Shown here: positions 42,916 through 50,927 of the stretch, one piece after another
Layout: every line of letters begins with the position of its first letter
Position numbering within the stretch: position 1 is the first letter of the stretch
Source: Brevibacillus laterosporus LMG 15441
Lineage (GTDB): Bacteria > Bacillota > Bacilli > Brevibacillales > Brevibacillaceae
DNA length: 64,000 nucleotides
Direction of reading: 5' to 3'
Assembly: GCF_000219535.2 (NCBI RefSeq)
Contig: NZ_CP007806.1
Coordinates: forward strand, 3,382,501 to 3,446,500
Notes under the pieces: model-generated
The model's input: the letters and a program-made list of their open reading frames with translations, nothing else
The model's database searches: none
What the model was told of the DNA's origin: nothing
Position numbers and translations under genes: made by a program

Positions 42916-44667
42916 GTGAGTAATCAATTAACACTTTTAAACGTACATTTGGAAAATTACTTGTTAAATAGCCCATTTGATAATCTTGATAAAGCTTTTG
43001 AGGTTTTTTCGACTGAACAAATATTTAAAGATGAAGGAATAGGGATAGATGAAATATTAATGGGATTAGTAGGTGATACTAAAGATTACGGCATCGATGG
43101 AGTTTATATCTACTTAAACAATGAATTAATTAACAATATTGATGAATTTGAATTACAAACTAAGATGACATTAGAATTACATTTTCTACAATACAAAAAT
43201 ACAGATAGTATTTCCGAACAAGTTATTAATAAATTTATAGTTGCTACTGAAGAAATATTTAATTTAGATAAAGATCTCCAATCTTATCAGTCTGCTATTT
43301 CTAGTAATCTTCTAGAAAAATTAGAATTAATACATAGTATAATTAAAAAGATAGCAATTAGACACCCCAAAATAAATGTAACCTTCTATCATGTTTGTAA
43401 AGGTGATAGTCAAAATATTTTTGGATCTAAACATAGTAACTTGTCTTATCTAAATAAAATAAATACTCTCAGAAACAGGACGCTCGATTCGAATCTTGGT
43501 CATATGGACTTTGATTACAAAATAGTTGATGCTGGGGCTCTTCTAGATCTTTTAAGAAAAGAACCTAACTATTCACTTCCACTTAAATTGAACGAAAATC
43601 CAATAGCAATTGAATATACTGAAACAAACCAAAGAGGATATATAGCTTCTGTAAACGTAAAAGAATATTATAAATTTTTATGTGATCCTACAGACAATTC
43701 TTTAAGAAAGTATTTATTCGAATCAAACATTCGAGATTTTCAAAATAATACTTCAGTCAATAACGATATTGAAAATACCCTTAAGGAAAAAAGTGAGTTT
43801 GATTTTTGGTGGTTAAATAATGGGATAACTATTATAGCTGAAAATGGTACTCTAGTTGGTAAAACACTACAACTTGAAAATATTCAAATTGTAAACGGGT
43901 TGCAAACTTCACATACTCTTTATAAAGTATTTTCTGAGAATCTTCCAGAATCAGACACAAGATCAATATTACTAAAAATTATTATTACTGATAAAAAAGA
44001 AACCATGGATTCCGTCATAAAATCTAATAATTCTCACAACCCTGTCCCTCCAGCCTTACTCAGAGCAACTCATAAAGTACAGAGAGACATTGAAGACTAT
44101 TTTTTAGCTAATGGTTTTTATTACGATAGGAGAAAAAATTATTATCGGAATCAAAATAAACCTCTTAAAAAAATTATTTCAATAAATTATTTATCACAGT
44201 GTTTAACATCAATTATTGAGAAAAATCCTTCTAAAGCGAGATCTAACCCTACGATTCTTACAAAAAAAGAAAGTGATTATAACAGGCTTTTTCCTGAAAG
44301 TAGGCCAATGGAAACCTATATACAATCTATAAAATTAATGAAACGAGTTGAAGTATTTTTGAAACAAGTTTTTACTCCGACCGATGATAATGATACCGCT
44401 TTATCTACCTATTACCATTTTCATATTTCTAGAGTGCTTGTTTCAGTAATTCTCAATAAATCTCGATATAACGGAGATAAAGATTTTAAAAAAATTGATG
44501 TAGACAATATTAATGATGAACAAATTAATCAAGCGTATCATTTCACAAAAGAACTTGTTTTAAGGTATTCAACTGAAAATAAACAAAGTAATTTAACCTA
44601 TGTTTCAAAACAAATACCATTGAGTGATTTTATTAATGATAATATTCAAACCTTATTAACACAATAA
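42916..44667 (+). CDS. AIPR-type abortive infection protein with nuclease-like N-terminus
   Basis: A 583-residue protein starting with GTG at 42916, with AAAAGGAATGG before it. The central block NIRDFQNNTSVNNDIENTL (271-289), FWWLNNGITIIA (297-308) and IQIVNGLQTSHTLY (323-336) is the AIPR family signature (abortive infection phage resistance). The N-terminus has DYGIDGVYIY (D61) and then FLQYK (Q92-x-K94), the D...(E/Q)xK spacing of a PD-(D/E)XK nuclease fold. A plausible role is DNA or RNA cleavage on phage infection. It stands alone, AT-rich, between a phage lysis cassette and a YolD remnant, a typical cargo site. Confidence 0.85.
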   Translation: MSNQLTLLNVHLENYLLNSPFDNLDKAFEVFSTEQIFKDEGIGIDEILMGLVGDTKDYGIDGVYIYLNNELINNIDEFELQTKMTLELHFLQYKNTDSISEQVINKFIVATEEIFNLDKDLQSYQSAISSNLLEKLELIHSIIKKIAIRHPKINVTFYHVCKGDSQNIFGSKHSNLSYLNKINTLRNRTLDSNLGHMDFDYKIVDAGALLDLLRKEPNYSLPLKLNENPIAIEYTETNQRGYIASVNVKEYYKFLCDPTDNSLRKYLFESNIRDFQNNTSVNNDIENTLKEKSEFDFWWLNNGITIIAENGTLVGKTLQLENIQIVNGLQTSHTLYKVFSENLPESDTRSILLKIIITDKKETMDSVIKSNNSHNPVPPALLRATHKVQRDIEDYFLANGFYYDRRKNYYRNQNKPLKKIISINYLSQCLTSIIEKNPSKARSNPTILTKKESDYNRLFPESRPMETYIQSIKLMKRVEVFLKQVFTPTDDNDTALSTYYHFHISRVLVSVILNKSRYNGDKDFKKIDVDNINDEQINQAYHFTKELVLRYSTENKQSNLTYVSKQIPLSDFINDNIQTLLTQ

Positions 44668-44825
44668 CTTTGCTTTTTAATACTATTTTAAAAAAGTGCA
44701 ATATCTGTACATCTTTTTTCGAACAAATTCTTTAATTTTATAATGAATTTTGGCAGAGGCCTTTAAATTTTTTTCAAATCTAATTTAGAAGCCAGCTACT
44801 CAAAAACATTTTTAGTCGATTAAAC

Positions 44826-44866
44826 TACCCCACCCCGCCTGATTTGATCTGGCGGGGTGTTTGTTG
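44826..44866 (-). terminator. Terminator of YolD-like copy D
   Basis: ACCCCACCCCGCC / GGCGGGGTGTTT with an 11-base loop; also able to act for the AIPR gene on the plus strand. Confidence 0.65.
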
Positions 44867-44918
44867 TATCCCCGATCCACAAGCAATACAATCTCTTTGT
44901 AGTTATAAAATACTCTGC

Positions 44919-45256
44919 TTAGGCTTCCACACTCACTACATCCTCTACAGGTATCCACCAAAAATCCTCATCATTCTTTAACTTGATTTGTTTAAACGTT
45001 GAACCAAACTTATCTACCCAGCCCAAAGCCGATTCAATTACTCCTCTACCCTCTTTTGTTTCTTTCCACCACCTAATTGTTAAGGCATAGTCATACTGAC
45101 GTGAGTCAGATATCTGTAGCAAAACTCGGCTAGCTCATCCTCTTCAATGATCGGCTTCTCGATTAGTTTTTTATCCTCATGATACTGACGTAACATTTCT
45201 GCATGTTCTGGCAAGATGAATTTCGTTACAAGTGGGTCAAGAATTTTGCTAGCCAT
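44919..45256 (-). pseudogene. YolD-like gene, copy D, single-base frameshift
   Basis: Read from ATG 45256: MASKILDPLVTKFILPEHAE, MLRQYHEDKKLIEKPIIEED, ELAEFCYR, then one missing G shifts the frame; the remainder SRQYDYALTIRWWKETKEGR ... WIPVEDVVSVEA is readable in the next frame to 44919. The full product would be about 112 residues. AGGAGATG precedes the start and a LexA-like box (45276-45289) lies upstream. Confidence 0.7.
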
Positions 45257-45275
45257 CAAAACATCTCCTCGGATA

Positions 45276-45289
45276 CAAATGTACGTTCC
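45276..45289. promoter_or_regulatory. LexA-like box upstream of YolD copy D
   Basis: CAAATGTACGTTCC lies 20 bp before the YolD-like start, at the same position as the boxes at 40491 and 50699. It fits the SOS consensus only partly, so an SOS link is tentative. Confidence 0.4.
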
Positions 45290-45441
45290 TATTTTATTTT
45301 ATAGATGAGGAAAATATGCAATGGATGGAAATGGTATTTAAAGTTCGACCAGCAAAACGAGTTCTACATGATTTCTCAACATTTGACATTTTTTCCATAT
45401 ATAATTATTCTATTCTTAAATATAAGAAAAGGAGAAATATT

Positions 45442-46260
45442 ATGAAGAGATTACTGTTTTCTGCTCTTACTGTTTTTCTATCTTTAAGTTTATGTTTTAG
45501 CGCTTATGCCGAAACAACCCAAACAGAATTGAAAGAAAATGAACGAGAAGCCCTTGTTTCAGACATTGGTTTGGATGAAGAGGAACTGGAAGATATGCCT
45601 CCTCATATCTTGCAAGCATTGATTGATCAGGACGCTAAAAAAATTGGTTCGAAAACGGTTACTCATAAATTTGATGAAGGTCAATCTGAGATGAATAAAT
45701 CATTGGCCAAAAAGAAGGATGAAGAAGATGATTTTAGCGAAATAGAGCTAAAGGCAAAAGCTTTTGAAGTCAAAAGTGATAGAAGTGGTTATCGAAAATA
45801 CTATTTATACGGTAAATTCGAGTGGTCAGAACCCCCGATTTGGACGTTAACTGATAAAATGTCAATTGGATACCCTGCAACCTCCAAATTCTTTATGCCT
45901 ATGACCTCAAAAGGTAAACCAGATGATCATGAAAATCGCTATTGTACTAAACCAGCTTTTAAAAAGAAATGGGAATGCGAAGATTCTTCAAAAGCATCTG
46001 ATTGGGACCCAGGTATTGGTGTAGCAGCAGAGTATGACTTACAAATGGGTAATAGACAACTACACTCTGGATACATTTCTCAATATGTTTACGCTGATAA
46101 ATATGAAAGAGGTACGATTAATATTAAGTTCCAATACGGGCATGCAATTATAGGCGGTTCTATATCAGTTTCTTATAAGCCCGTGGGACTTTCCATTCAA
46201 CCCGAAAAAACTACCCAAGTGGCAGATTTTGGTATAGAATTTAAGTATCCAGAACTTTAA
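45442..46260 (+). CDS. Secreted protein of unknown function, 272 residues
   Basis: Start at ATG 45442 (MKRLLFSALTVFLSLSLCFS-AYA), with AAAGGAG before it; the frame upstream is the conserved non-coding flank of the YolD unit. After the signal peptide comes an acidic stretch (EEELEDMPPHILQALIDQDA), then a beta-rich domain with aromatic clusters (YRKYYLYGKFEWSEPPIWTL) and two cysteines (YCTKPAFKKKWECED) that may form a disulfide. No known toxin domain recognised. It is followed 65 bp later by a small membrane protein gene, possibly an immunity or export partner. Confidence 0.7.
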   Translation: MKRLLFSALTVFLSLSLCFSAYAETTQTELKENEREALVSDIGLDEEELEDMPPHILQALIDQDAKKIGSKTVTHKFDEGQSEMNKSLAKKKDEEDDFSEIELKAKAFEVKSDRSGYRKYYLYGKFEWSEPPIWTLTDKMSIGYPATSKFFMPMTSKGKPDDHENRYCTKPAFKKKWECEDSSKASDWDPGIGVAAEYDLQMGNRQLHSGYISQYVYADKYERGTINIKFQYGHAIIGGSISVSYKPVGLSIQPEKTTQVADFGIEFKYPEL

Positions 46261-46325
46261 TTTACCCGGTTTTTTCCGGTAATGTTAGACACTATAAACT
46301 ATTGATCTGAAGGAGAGAAGCTTCT

Positions 46326-46502
46326 GTGATATTACGCGTTATACTATACTGGTTACTCACAATGGCAATAATGTTTTTAGTGTTTTTAGTTATCGGAAGT
46401 ACCAAAGGTTCTTTTATTGAGAATATGGTGATATTACTTGCAATCGCTCAATCATTCGCTATTGCTTTATTAGTGGCTCTTTTGCGAAAAAATAATAAAT
46501 GA
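46326..46502 (+). CDS. Small two-helix membrane protein, 58 residues
   Basis: GTG start at 46326 with AAGGAGAG nine bases before. Sequence MILRVILYWLLTMAIMFLVF, LVIGSTKGSFIENMVILLAI, AQSFAIALLVALLRKNNK: two transmembrane helices with a short loop. It follows the secreted protein in an apparent two-gene operon; a protective membrane protein or a regulator is possible. Not recognised. Confidence 0.6.
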   Translation: MILRVILYWLLTMAIMFLVFLVIGSTKGSFIENMVILLAIAQSFAIALLVALLRKNNK

Positions 46503-46591
46503 AAACACCACAACCTAATAATCGAAAAAACCTTCTAACGGTTTACATGGTCTTACCCCTGTCAAGTAGACAGTTGGAAACAAGCCCTTTC

Positions 46592-47756
46592 CTAGGCAAC
46601 CTGAGCTCGGTATTTCACCGGGCTCAGGTTATTTAAACGGACTTGAATACGCTCATTATTATAGAAATGAATATATCGTTTAATCACCTTTTGCACCTCT
46701 TCAGCCTTCGTAAAAGATTCTAGGTACAAACATTCTGTTTTGAGGTGACTAAAAACCTTCGATACAAGCGTTGTCCAGACACTTACCTTTTCTTGACATA
46801 CTAACCGTAATATTAGATGCTTGTAGAAATTCGTTATATTTTTTGGATGTGTATTGGTATCCTTGATCACTATGCAAGAGGACACCATTCACATCTCTTT
46901 TTTTAATAGCTGCTTTTACCGTATCCATAACAAGTTTCAGATCATTCCGTTTACTGATTCGATAAGCCATGACTTCATTATTAAATAGATCGTAAATAAC
47001 CGACAGATACAGACGACGTCCATTAAAAATTACAAACGTAATGTCCGTTGCCATTTCTCCAGAGGACGTGAAGCAGTAAAATCACGGTTTAGTCTATTTT
47101 CGGAAACGACAACTTGCTCTCTTCGACCAAAAAACTTACGTTTTTTCCGAATGCGTGCTTGAATTCCTATTCCTTCATCAGTCGATATACGCGTTTATGA
47201 TTGATGGGAATGCCATGTGTTTGGCGGAGCCAAGCTTGTATCCGTGGGTACCCATAAATCCCTTTAAATCTTTGATAAGCGGCCGTGATGATCATTTTAG
47301 CTTTTGTTCTTCCTTCTGCTTTTGGGACGGATACTCTTGATAGCGCAGCCATTTATAATAGCCACTTCTTGAAACTTGAGCGATCTTACAAAGAAGTGAA
47401 ACAGGAAACCGTTTAGCCAACTCCGTAATGATCTTAAATTCTACCGTTTTCTTCCTGGTCTTCTTCCTTCCTTCTGGTCTCCAAGAGCTTAAGAATTCTA
47501 TCTCTGCCTCAAGGCGCTGTATTTTTTCCGCTGGGGGAAGAGATTTTTCACGAGTCTTCTCTGTTTTTCTTGTTTTCCCGCTACGATCCTCTAAGCCTTT
47601 CAATCCATCATCTCTGTATTTTCTAACCCACCTGCGGAACATTCTTAAATCAAGACCGTATGTTTCTCTAATCTCCCTATAAGTAGTCCCTTGCTAAAAA
47701 CATTCCACTACATGATGTTTGAATTCAAGAGAATACGTCTTTTTAGTGCTGCTCAT
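46592..47756 (-). pseudogene. Transposase OrfA/OrfB of IS-B, multiple frameshifts
   Basis: From 47756: MSSTKKTYSLEFKHHVVECF, TAG, then REIRETYGLDLRMFRRWVRK (OrfA helix-turn-helix). OrfB pieces follow in three frames: AQVSRSGYYKWLRYQEYPSQ, FKGIYGYPRIQAWLRQTHGI, FNGRRLYLSVIYDLFNNEVM, LLHSDQGYQYTSKKYNEFLQ and LNNLSPVKYRAQVA. The DDE residues can be traced but not in one frame. Inactive. Confidence 0.85.
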
Positions 47757-47851
47757 AAAAATTCCCCTCCAAGTAATGAAGTGCACCCCTTAAAGTAGAC
47801 ATTGGAAAAAGCCCTGAGGTTATCCGATGAACTTTAGGGGGTGTATTTTTC

Positions 47852-48148
47852 ATGGCGGTTAAAGGACAAAAATTTAAAAGTTATCCAGAATCATTGAAAA
47901 TGGAAGCCATCCGTTTACACATTGAGGAAAGATGGACGTACAAACAAATTGTAGAGCATTTGGAAATTCAGGACAAAGATCGCTTAAAAAAGTGGATGAG
48001 AAAGTACAGACAACAGGGTGAGTTTGGACTTCTAGATCGACGCGGACGTCGTGAGGCCTATATTGATCAGGATAGATATGTCCAGAAACTGAAGCACGAG
48101 AATGAAATCCTAAAAAAGTGTTTGGAAATCTGGATGCGGGAGGTGTAA
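47852..48148 (+). CDS. IS3-family transposase OrfA (IS-C)
   Basis: A 98-residue helix-turn-helix protein (YPESLKMEAIRLHIEERWTY ... HLEIQDKDRLKKWMRKY) with a C-terminal helix (VQKLKHENEILKKCLEIW). The slippery CTAAAAAAG near the end allows -1 frameshifting into OrfB. Its leader hairpin CCCTGAGGTT / AACTTTAGGG with following T-rich stretch overlaps the start region. Confidence 0.9.
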   Translation: MAVKGQKFKSYPESLKMEAIRLHIEERWTYKQIVEHLEIQDKDRLKKWMRKYRQQGEFGLLDRRGRREAYIDQDRYVQKLKHENEILKKCLEIWMREV

Positions 48149-49011
48149 GGAAGAAGTATCGAATTGTGGAGAGTTTGTCTACAATATATCCAATTACTGA
48201 GGTTTGTAAGGTGTTAGGAGTTTCGAGAAGTGGCTATTACAAGTACCTCTCTACTAGAAACTTGTATAGGGATAAATCGATGAAAAAACGGATCAGAACG
48301 ATCTATGAACAAAGAAAAGGAATATATGGATATCGTCGAATTCAGGCCGAACTGTTACGCCAATTTGGTTGTAGGGTTAATCATAAGAAAGTATTACGCA
48401 TCATGCAAAATCTGGGACTTAAATCCATCATTCGCCGTAAACGTTCCTATATGACTGCCCATCAAGCAAAGGTATCGGATGGACGTGTTGCAGATAATTT
48501 ACTCAAGCGTGATTTTACCGCTCAAGAGCCTAATCAAAAATGGGTAACTGACGTTACCCAATATCGAATTGGTGAGGAACGTATCTACCTTTCTGCAATC
48601 AAAGATTTATGTACGCATGAGATTATCGCTTATCATATCAGTACTCGAAATGACAATGCGCTTGTTCTAGAGACTTTTAGGAAAGCATTTGAAATGCAAA
48701 AAGACGTGACTGGTTTGATCGTTCACAGCGACCAAGGCTCCCAGTACACGTCCCATGCATACCACGACATGCTGCCTACGGTTGGCGCCCAAATCAGCAT
48801 GTCCCGACGGGGCAATTGCCTAGACAATGCCTCGATAGAAAGCTTCTTTTCTCATTTGAAAACCGAAGCCCTATATCCCTATGATATACGAGATCTTCAA
48901 GATGCTCAAAGGAGAATTGAAAATTACATTTATTTTTACAACGAAGAACGTCTTCAACTGAAGTTAAATAAACTGACGCCTAGTGAATTTAGGCGTCAGT
49001 TAGCGGCCTAA
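48118..49011 (+). CDS. IS3-family transposase OrfB (IS-C)
   Basis: A 297-residue DDE transposase with KGIYGYRRIQAELLRQFGCR (HTH_21), NQKWVTDVTQYRIG (Asp), VHSDQGSQYTSHAY (Asp) and SIESFFSHLKTEALY (Glu). Distinct from IS-A OrfB (different subgroup member). It overlaps OrfA by 31 bp and is expected as an OrfAB fusion. Appears active. Confidence 0.9.
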   Translation: MFGNLDAGGVRKKYRIVESLSTIYPITEVCKVLGVSRSGYYKYLSTRNLYRDKSMKKRIRTIYEQRKGIYGYRRIQAELLRQFGCRVNHKKVLRIMQNLGLKSIIRRKRSYMTAHQAKVSDGRVADNLLKRDFTAQEPNQKWVTDVTQYRIGEERIYLSAIKDLCTHEIIAYHISTRNDNALVLETFRKAFEMQKDVTGLIVHSDQGSQYTSHAYHDMLPTVGAQISMSRRGNCLDNASIESFFSHLKTEALYPYDIRDLQDAQRRIENYIYFYNEERLQLKLNKLTPSEFRRQLAA

Positions 49012-49117
49012 CGGCCGGGGCTTTTCTTACTGTCTACAAAACGGGGGCTTGACCATAAACAGTAAAGGGCTTTCTTCTTACTGTCTACCTAAAGGGGATA
49101 TACCATTTATAACTTTC

Positions 49118-49135
49118 CGTCAGAGGCCTTTCCCG
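49118..49135. terminator. Right arm of a terminator split by IS-B
   Basis: CCGTCAGAGGCCTTTCCCGTTATC matches in short form the right arm and tail at 52201; the left arm CCTTCTAACGG is at 46531-46541 on the other side of the IS elements. Confidence 0.5.
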
Positions 49136-49260
49136 TTATCTTTCCATAGTTGTTAATAATAATTCAGCTCATTTTTTTCGTTTTTGGGGAACAACCAATT
49201 TCTTCACTTGATTGCAATGTGGTGCTACCCCTAGTAGACGGATAATCAAAAAGTGACTTA

Positions 49261-50214
49261 CTATATTTCAGTTCTAATTAGTGGAACTTTAATCTCTTGA
49301 ACGACAGTTCCACTCCCGTTATTGTTTCGTAACTTTGAATCTGTGATGTCTTCAATTTTTAAAATGAAGTCCGTTCCATAATTAGATTTGAAAGTACCTT
49401 GGCCTTTAACGATTACATCTCTTCCACTAGGTTGAAAGTTTCTGAAATCTCCCCATCCTTTTTGTTGGCATTTGGTAAGTACAGCACCTATATTTATTCC
49501 TCCGCCATTGGGATAACCTGGTAAAACCCCCCAAGCTATACCCCCAACATTTGCGTAAAGGTTAGCTTCACCTGATATAGATCCAGTATTTAGGTATGCT
49601 AAAACTCTATAGGTTTTACCTGCTGGTACTTTAATTTTTTGTGATGGGCTTTTATATGATACTTGTTTAGTTTTAGTATCAGTGGAAGAATTTTGAAAGT
49701 TATATTCAGTAGAAGCTTCCATGCTACCCTGAGCAATCGGGAATTTCATGGTAGCAGTGGTTTTGACTCCTAATTTTAATCCATGAGTTGTTGTATTTGA
49801 AGTGCTTTCCGTATAGGTATAGTTAAACTCGGGTGTTAACAGCTCTTGATCCATTGTTCCTTTTGAGTTATCTAATACGTTTTTTCCCGCATATAAAGGT
49901 GTCCCCGATACTTCGGTTGGACTTCCTTCTAATGTAGCCCATGCATTACTTACTTTATACTGTGAAATTCTTCTTTCGCCAATAACATTTTTAGGTGGTG
50001 TTAAGAAAACAATACCTTCAGTGGGACTATAAGAGAATTGTTGTTCATCACTGGGTTTGAAGTTAGTATTCCATGCTTCATTAAGGGTTCCAGCTTCATT
50101 TTCTCTTGCCAAGTCCCGTAATCTTTCTTGAACATCTGTGGATGACGCATGAACAAATTGCGTACTCGAAAAAAGGAACACACTTATAAGAATTAAACTT
50201 GCAAATTTTTTCAT
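49261..50214 (-). CDS. ETX/MTX2 family pore-forming toxin
   Basis: A 317-residue secreted protein. Signal peptide MKKFASLILISVFLFSSTQF-VHA. The central part has the amphipathic, serine/threonine-rich strands of aerolysin-type toxins: QELLTPEFNYTYTESTSNTT, HGLKLGVKTTATMKFPIAQG, SMEASTEYNFQNSSTDTKTK, then KIKVPAGKTYRVLAYLNTGS, the conserved block after the insertion loop. Epsilon-toxin/Mtx2 relatives kill insects or mammalian cells by forming beta-barrel pores. A perfect 34-bp palindrome lies 19 bp upstream. GGGAGG precedes the ATG. Host specificity cannot be judged. Confidence 0.88.
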   Translation of the reverse strand: MKKFASLILISVFLFSSTQFVHASSTDVQERLRDLARENEAGTLNEAWNTNFKPSDEQQFSYSPTEGIVFLTPPKNVIGERRISQYKVSNAWATLEGSPTEVSGTPLYAGKNVLDNSKGTMDQELLTPEFNYTYTESTSNTTTHGLKLGVKTTATMKFPIAQGSMEASTEYNFQNSSTDTKTKQVSYKSPSQKIKVPAGKTYRVLAYLNTGSISGEANLYANVGGIAWGVLPGYPNGGGINIGAVLTKCQQKGWGDFRNFQPSGRDVIVKGQGTFKSNYGTDFILKIEDITDSKLRNNNGSGTVVQEIKVPLIRTEI

Positions 50215-50232
50215 AAAAACCCTCCCGTTAAT

Positions 50233-50266
50233 ATTTTATTATGTGAATATATTCACATAATAAAAT
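50233..50266. promoter_or_regulatory. Perfect 34-bp palindrome before the toxin gene
   Basis: Bases 50233-50266 (core TTATGTGAATATATTCACAT) read the same on both strands over 17 + 17 bases. At 19 bp before the toxin ATG it may be an operator for a dimeric repressor or a 5' mRNA hairpin controlling translation or stability. Confidence 0.6.
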
Positions 50267-50667
50267 CATACAATTAAATTCCACTAAATTCCACTATTTT
50301 CATTATGTAATCAGATATGTTCATAAATTCTCCATTTTTATAACAATTATTTTGCAATTGGATTGTTGTTTATTTCTCAATGTATAATCTCTGTAAAATT
50401 AGGTTACACCCATAATAAACACAGACCGACTCTTTATTGTAAATAGACGAAACGATGCCTAGTTGTAAGTTCAAAAGGTTTTATTTAGAAATAAAAGTAA
50501 GCCTATGACCTGTTTTTACGTGTATCTCGGCTGAATCCCATTATCTCTTAGCGTACAGGAAATCGGCTTCTTCTTTATAAAATTTTGCTTAGCGTACGAA
50601 ATTCGCATTTTGTTGGTGCTATCCCTGGTGCTATCCCAAATGTCTAACATCGTATCCAATGACTTAT
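50267..50667. other. Gene-free stretch with paired 9-bp repeats
   Basis: No gene is seen. TTAGCGTAC occurs at 50548-50556 and 50589-50597 in the same orientation, and GGTGCTATCCC is repeated at about 50610-50633. Such short direct repeats near prophage debris can be recombinase arm or attachment sites, but no match to an att site can be shown. Confidence 0.3.
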
Positions 50668-50790
50668 TATACTAGCCATCAAAACATCTCCTTAAATACA
50701 AATGTGTGTTCTTATTTTATTAGATGATGAGGAGATTATGCAATGGTTAGAATTGGTATTTACACCGAATGTAAATGAAAGAAGTACTGC
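50668..50790. repeat. YolD-unit 5' flank, copy E
   Basis: CTAGCCATCAAAACATCTCC, the LexA-like CAAATGTGTGTTCT (50699-50712) and TATGCAATGG follow in the same order as upstream of YolD copies C (40470) and D (45250). The YolD body is lost; only its first codons (rc ATGGCTAG) remain. The plus-strand ORF MQWLELVFTPNVNERS starting at 50739 has counterparts MQWMEMVFKV at 45316 and MQWVKLHVQ at 40531. Confidence 0.55.
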
Positions 50791-50927
50791 CAAGCCTCCA
50801 GATGGTCACATTCTTTACAGGTGTCCTCTATATACCTTCCATACATAGGTTTAATATTAATATTTACATATTTGTATTAAATTGGTAATATAATGGAAAT
50901 TAATAGAAAATAGGAGGAACAAAAAAA

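Larger units (their letters stand above)
47777..49055 (+). mobile_element. IS3-family element IS-C, intact, nested in IS-B
   Basis: The 1279-bp element begins TGAAGTGCACCCC and ends in the complement of TGGTCAAGCCCCC, each followed by a GTAGACA block, and is flanked by a 3-bp duplication TAA (47774-47776, 49056-49058). It carries OrfA and OrfB with an A6G frameshift site. The insertion point lies in the leader hairpin loop of IS-B (CCCCTCC ... AGGG). Confidence 0.9.
46548..49105 (-). mobile_element. IS3-family element IS-B, decayed, split by IS-C
   Basis: Its left part (46548-47776) begins TGGTCTTACCCCTGTCAA-GTAGACA, almost the same end as IS-A. The other end survives at 49059-49105 (rc TGGTATATCCCC...GTAGACA). 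Between them IS-C (47777-49055) is inserted. Relative to IS-A the transposase is full of frameshifts. The outer flanks CCTTCTAACGG and CCGTCAGAGG recreate the repeated terminator seen at 14904 and 52178, so IS-B also entered a terminator loop. No exact target duplication is visible. Confidence 0.8.

Noticed and set aside
50233..50266. Palindrome before the toxin gene as an intrinsic terminator
   Set aside because: It is AT-rich with no GC core and lies in the promoter region of an intact gene, so an operator or 5' hairpin is a better reading.
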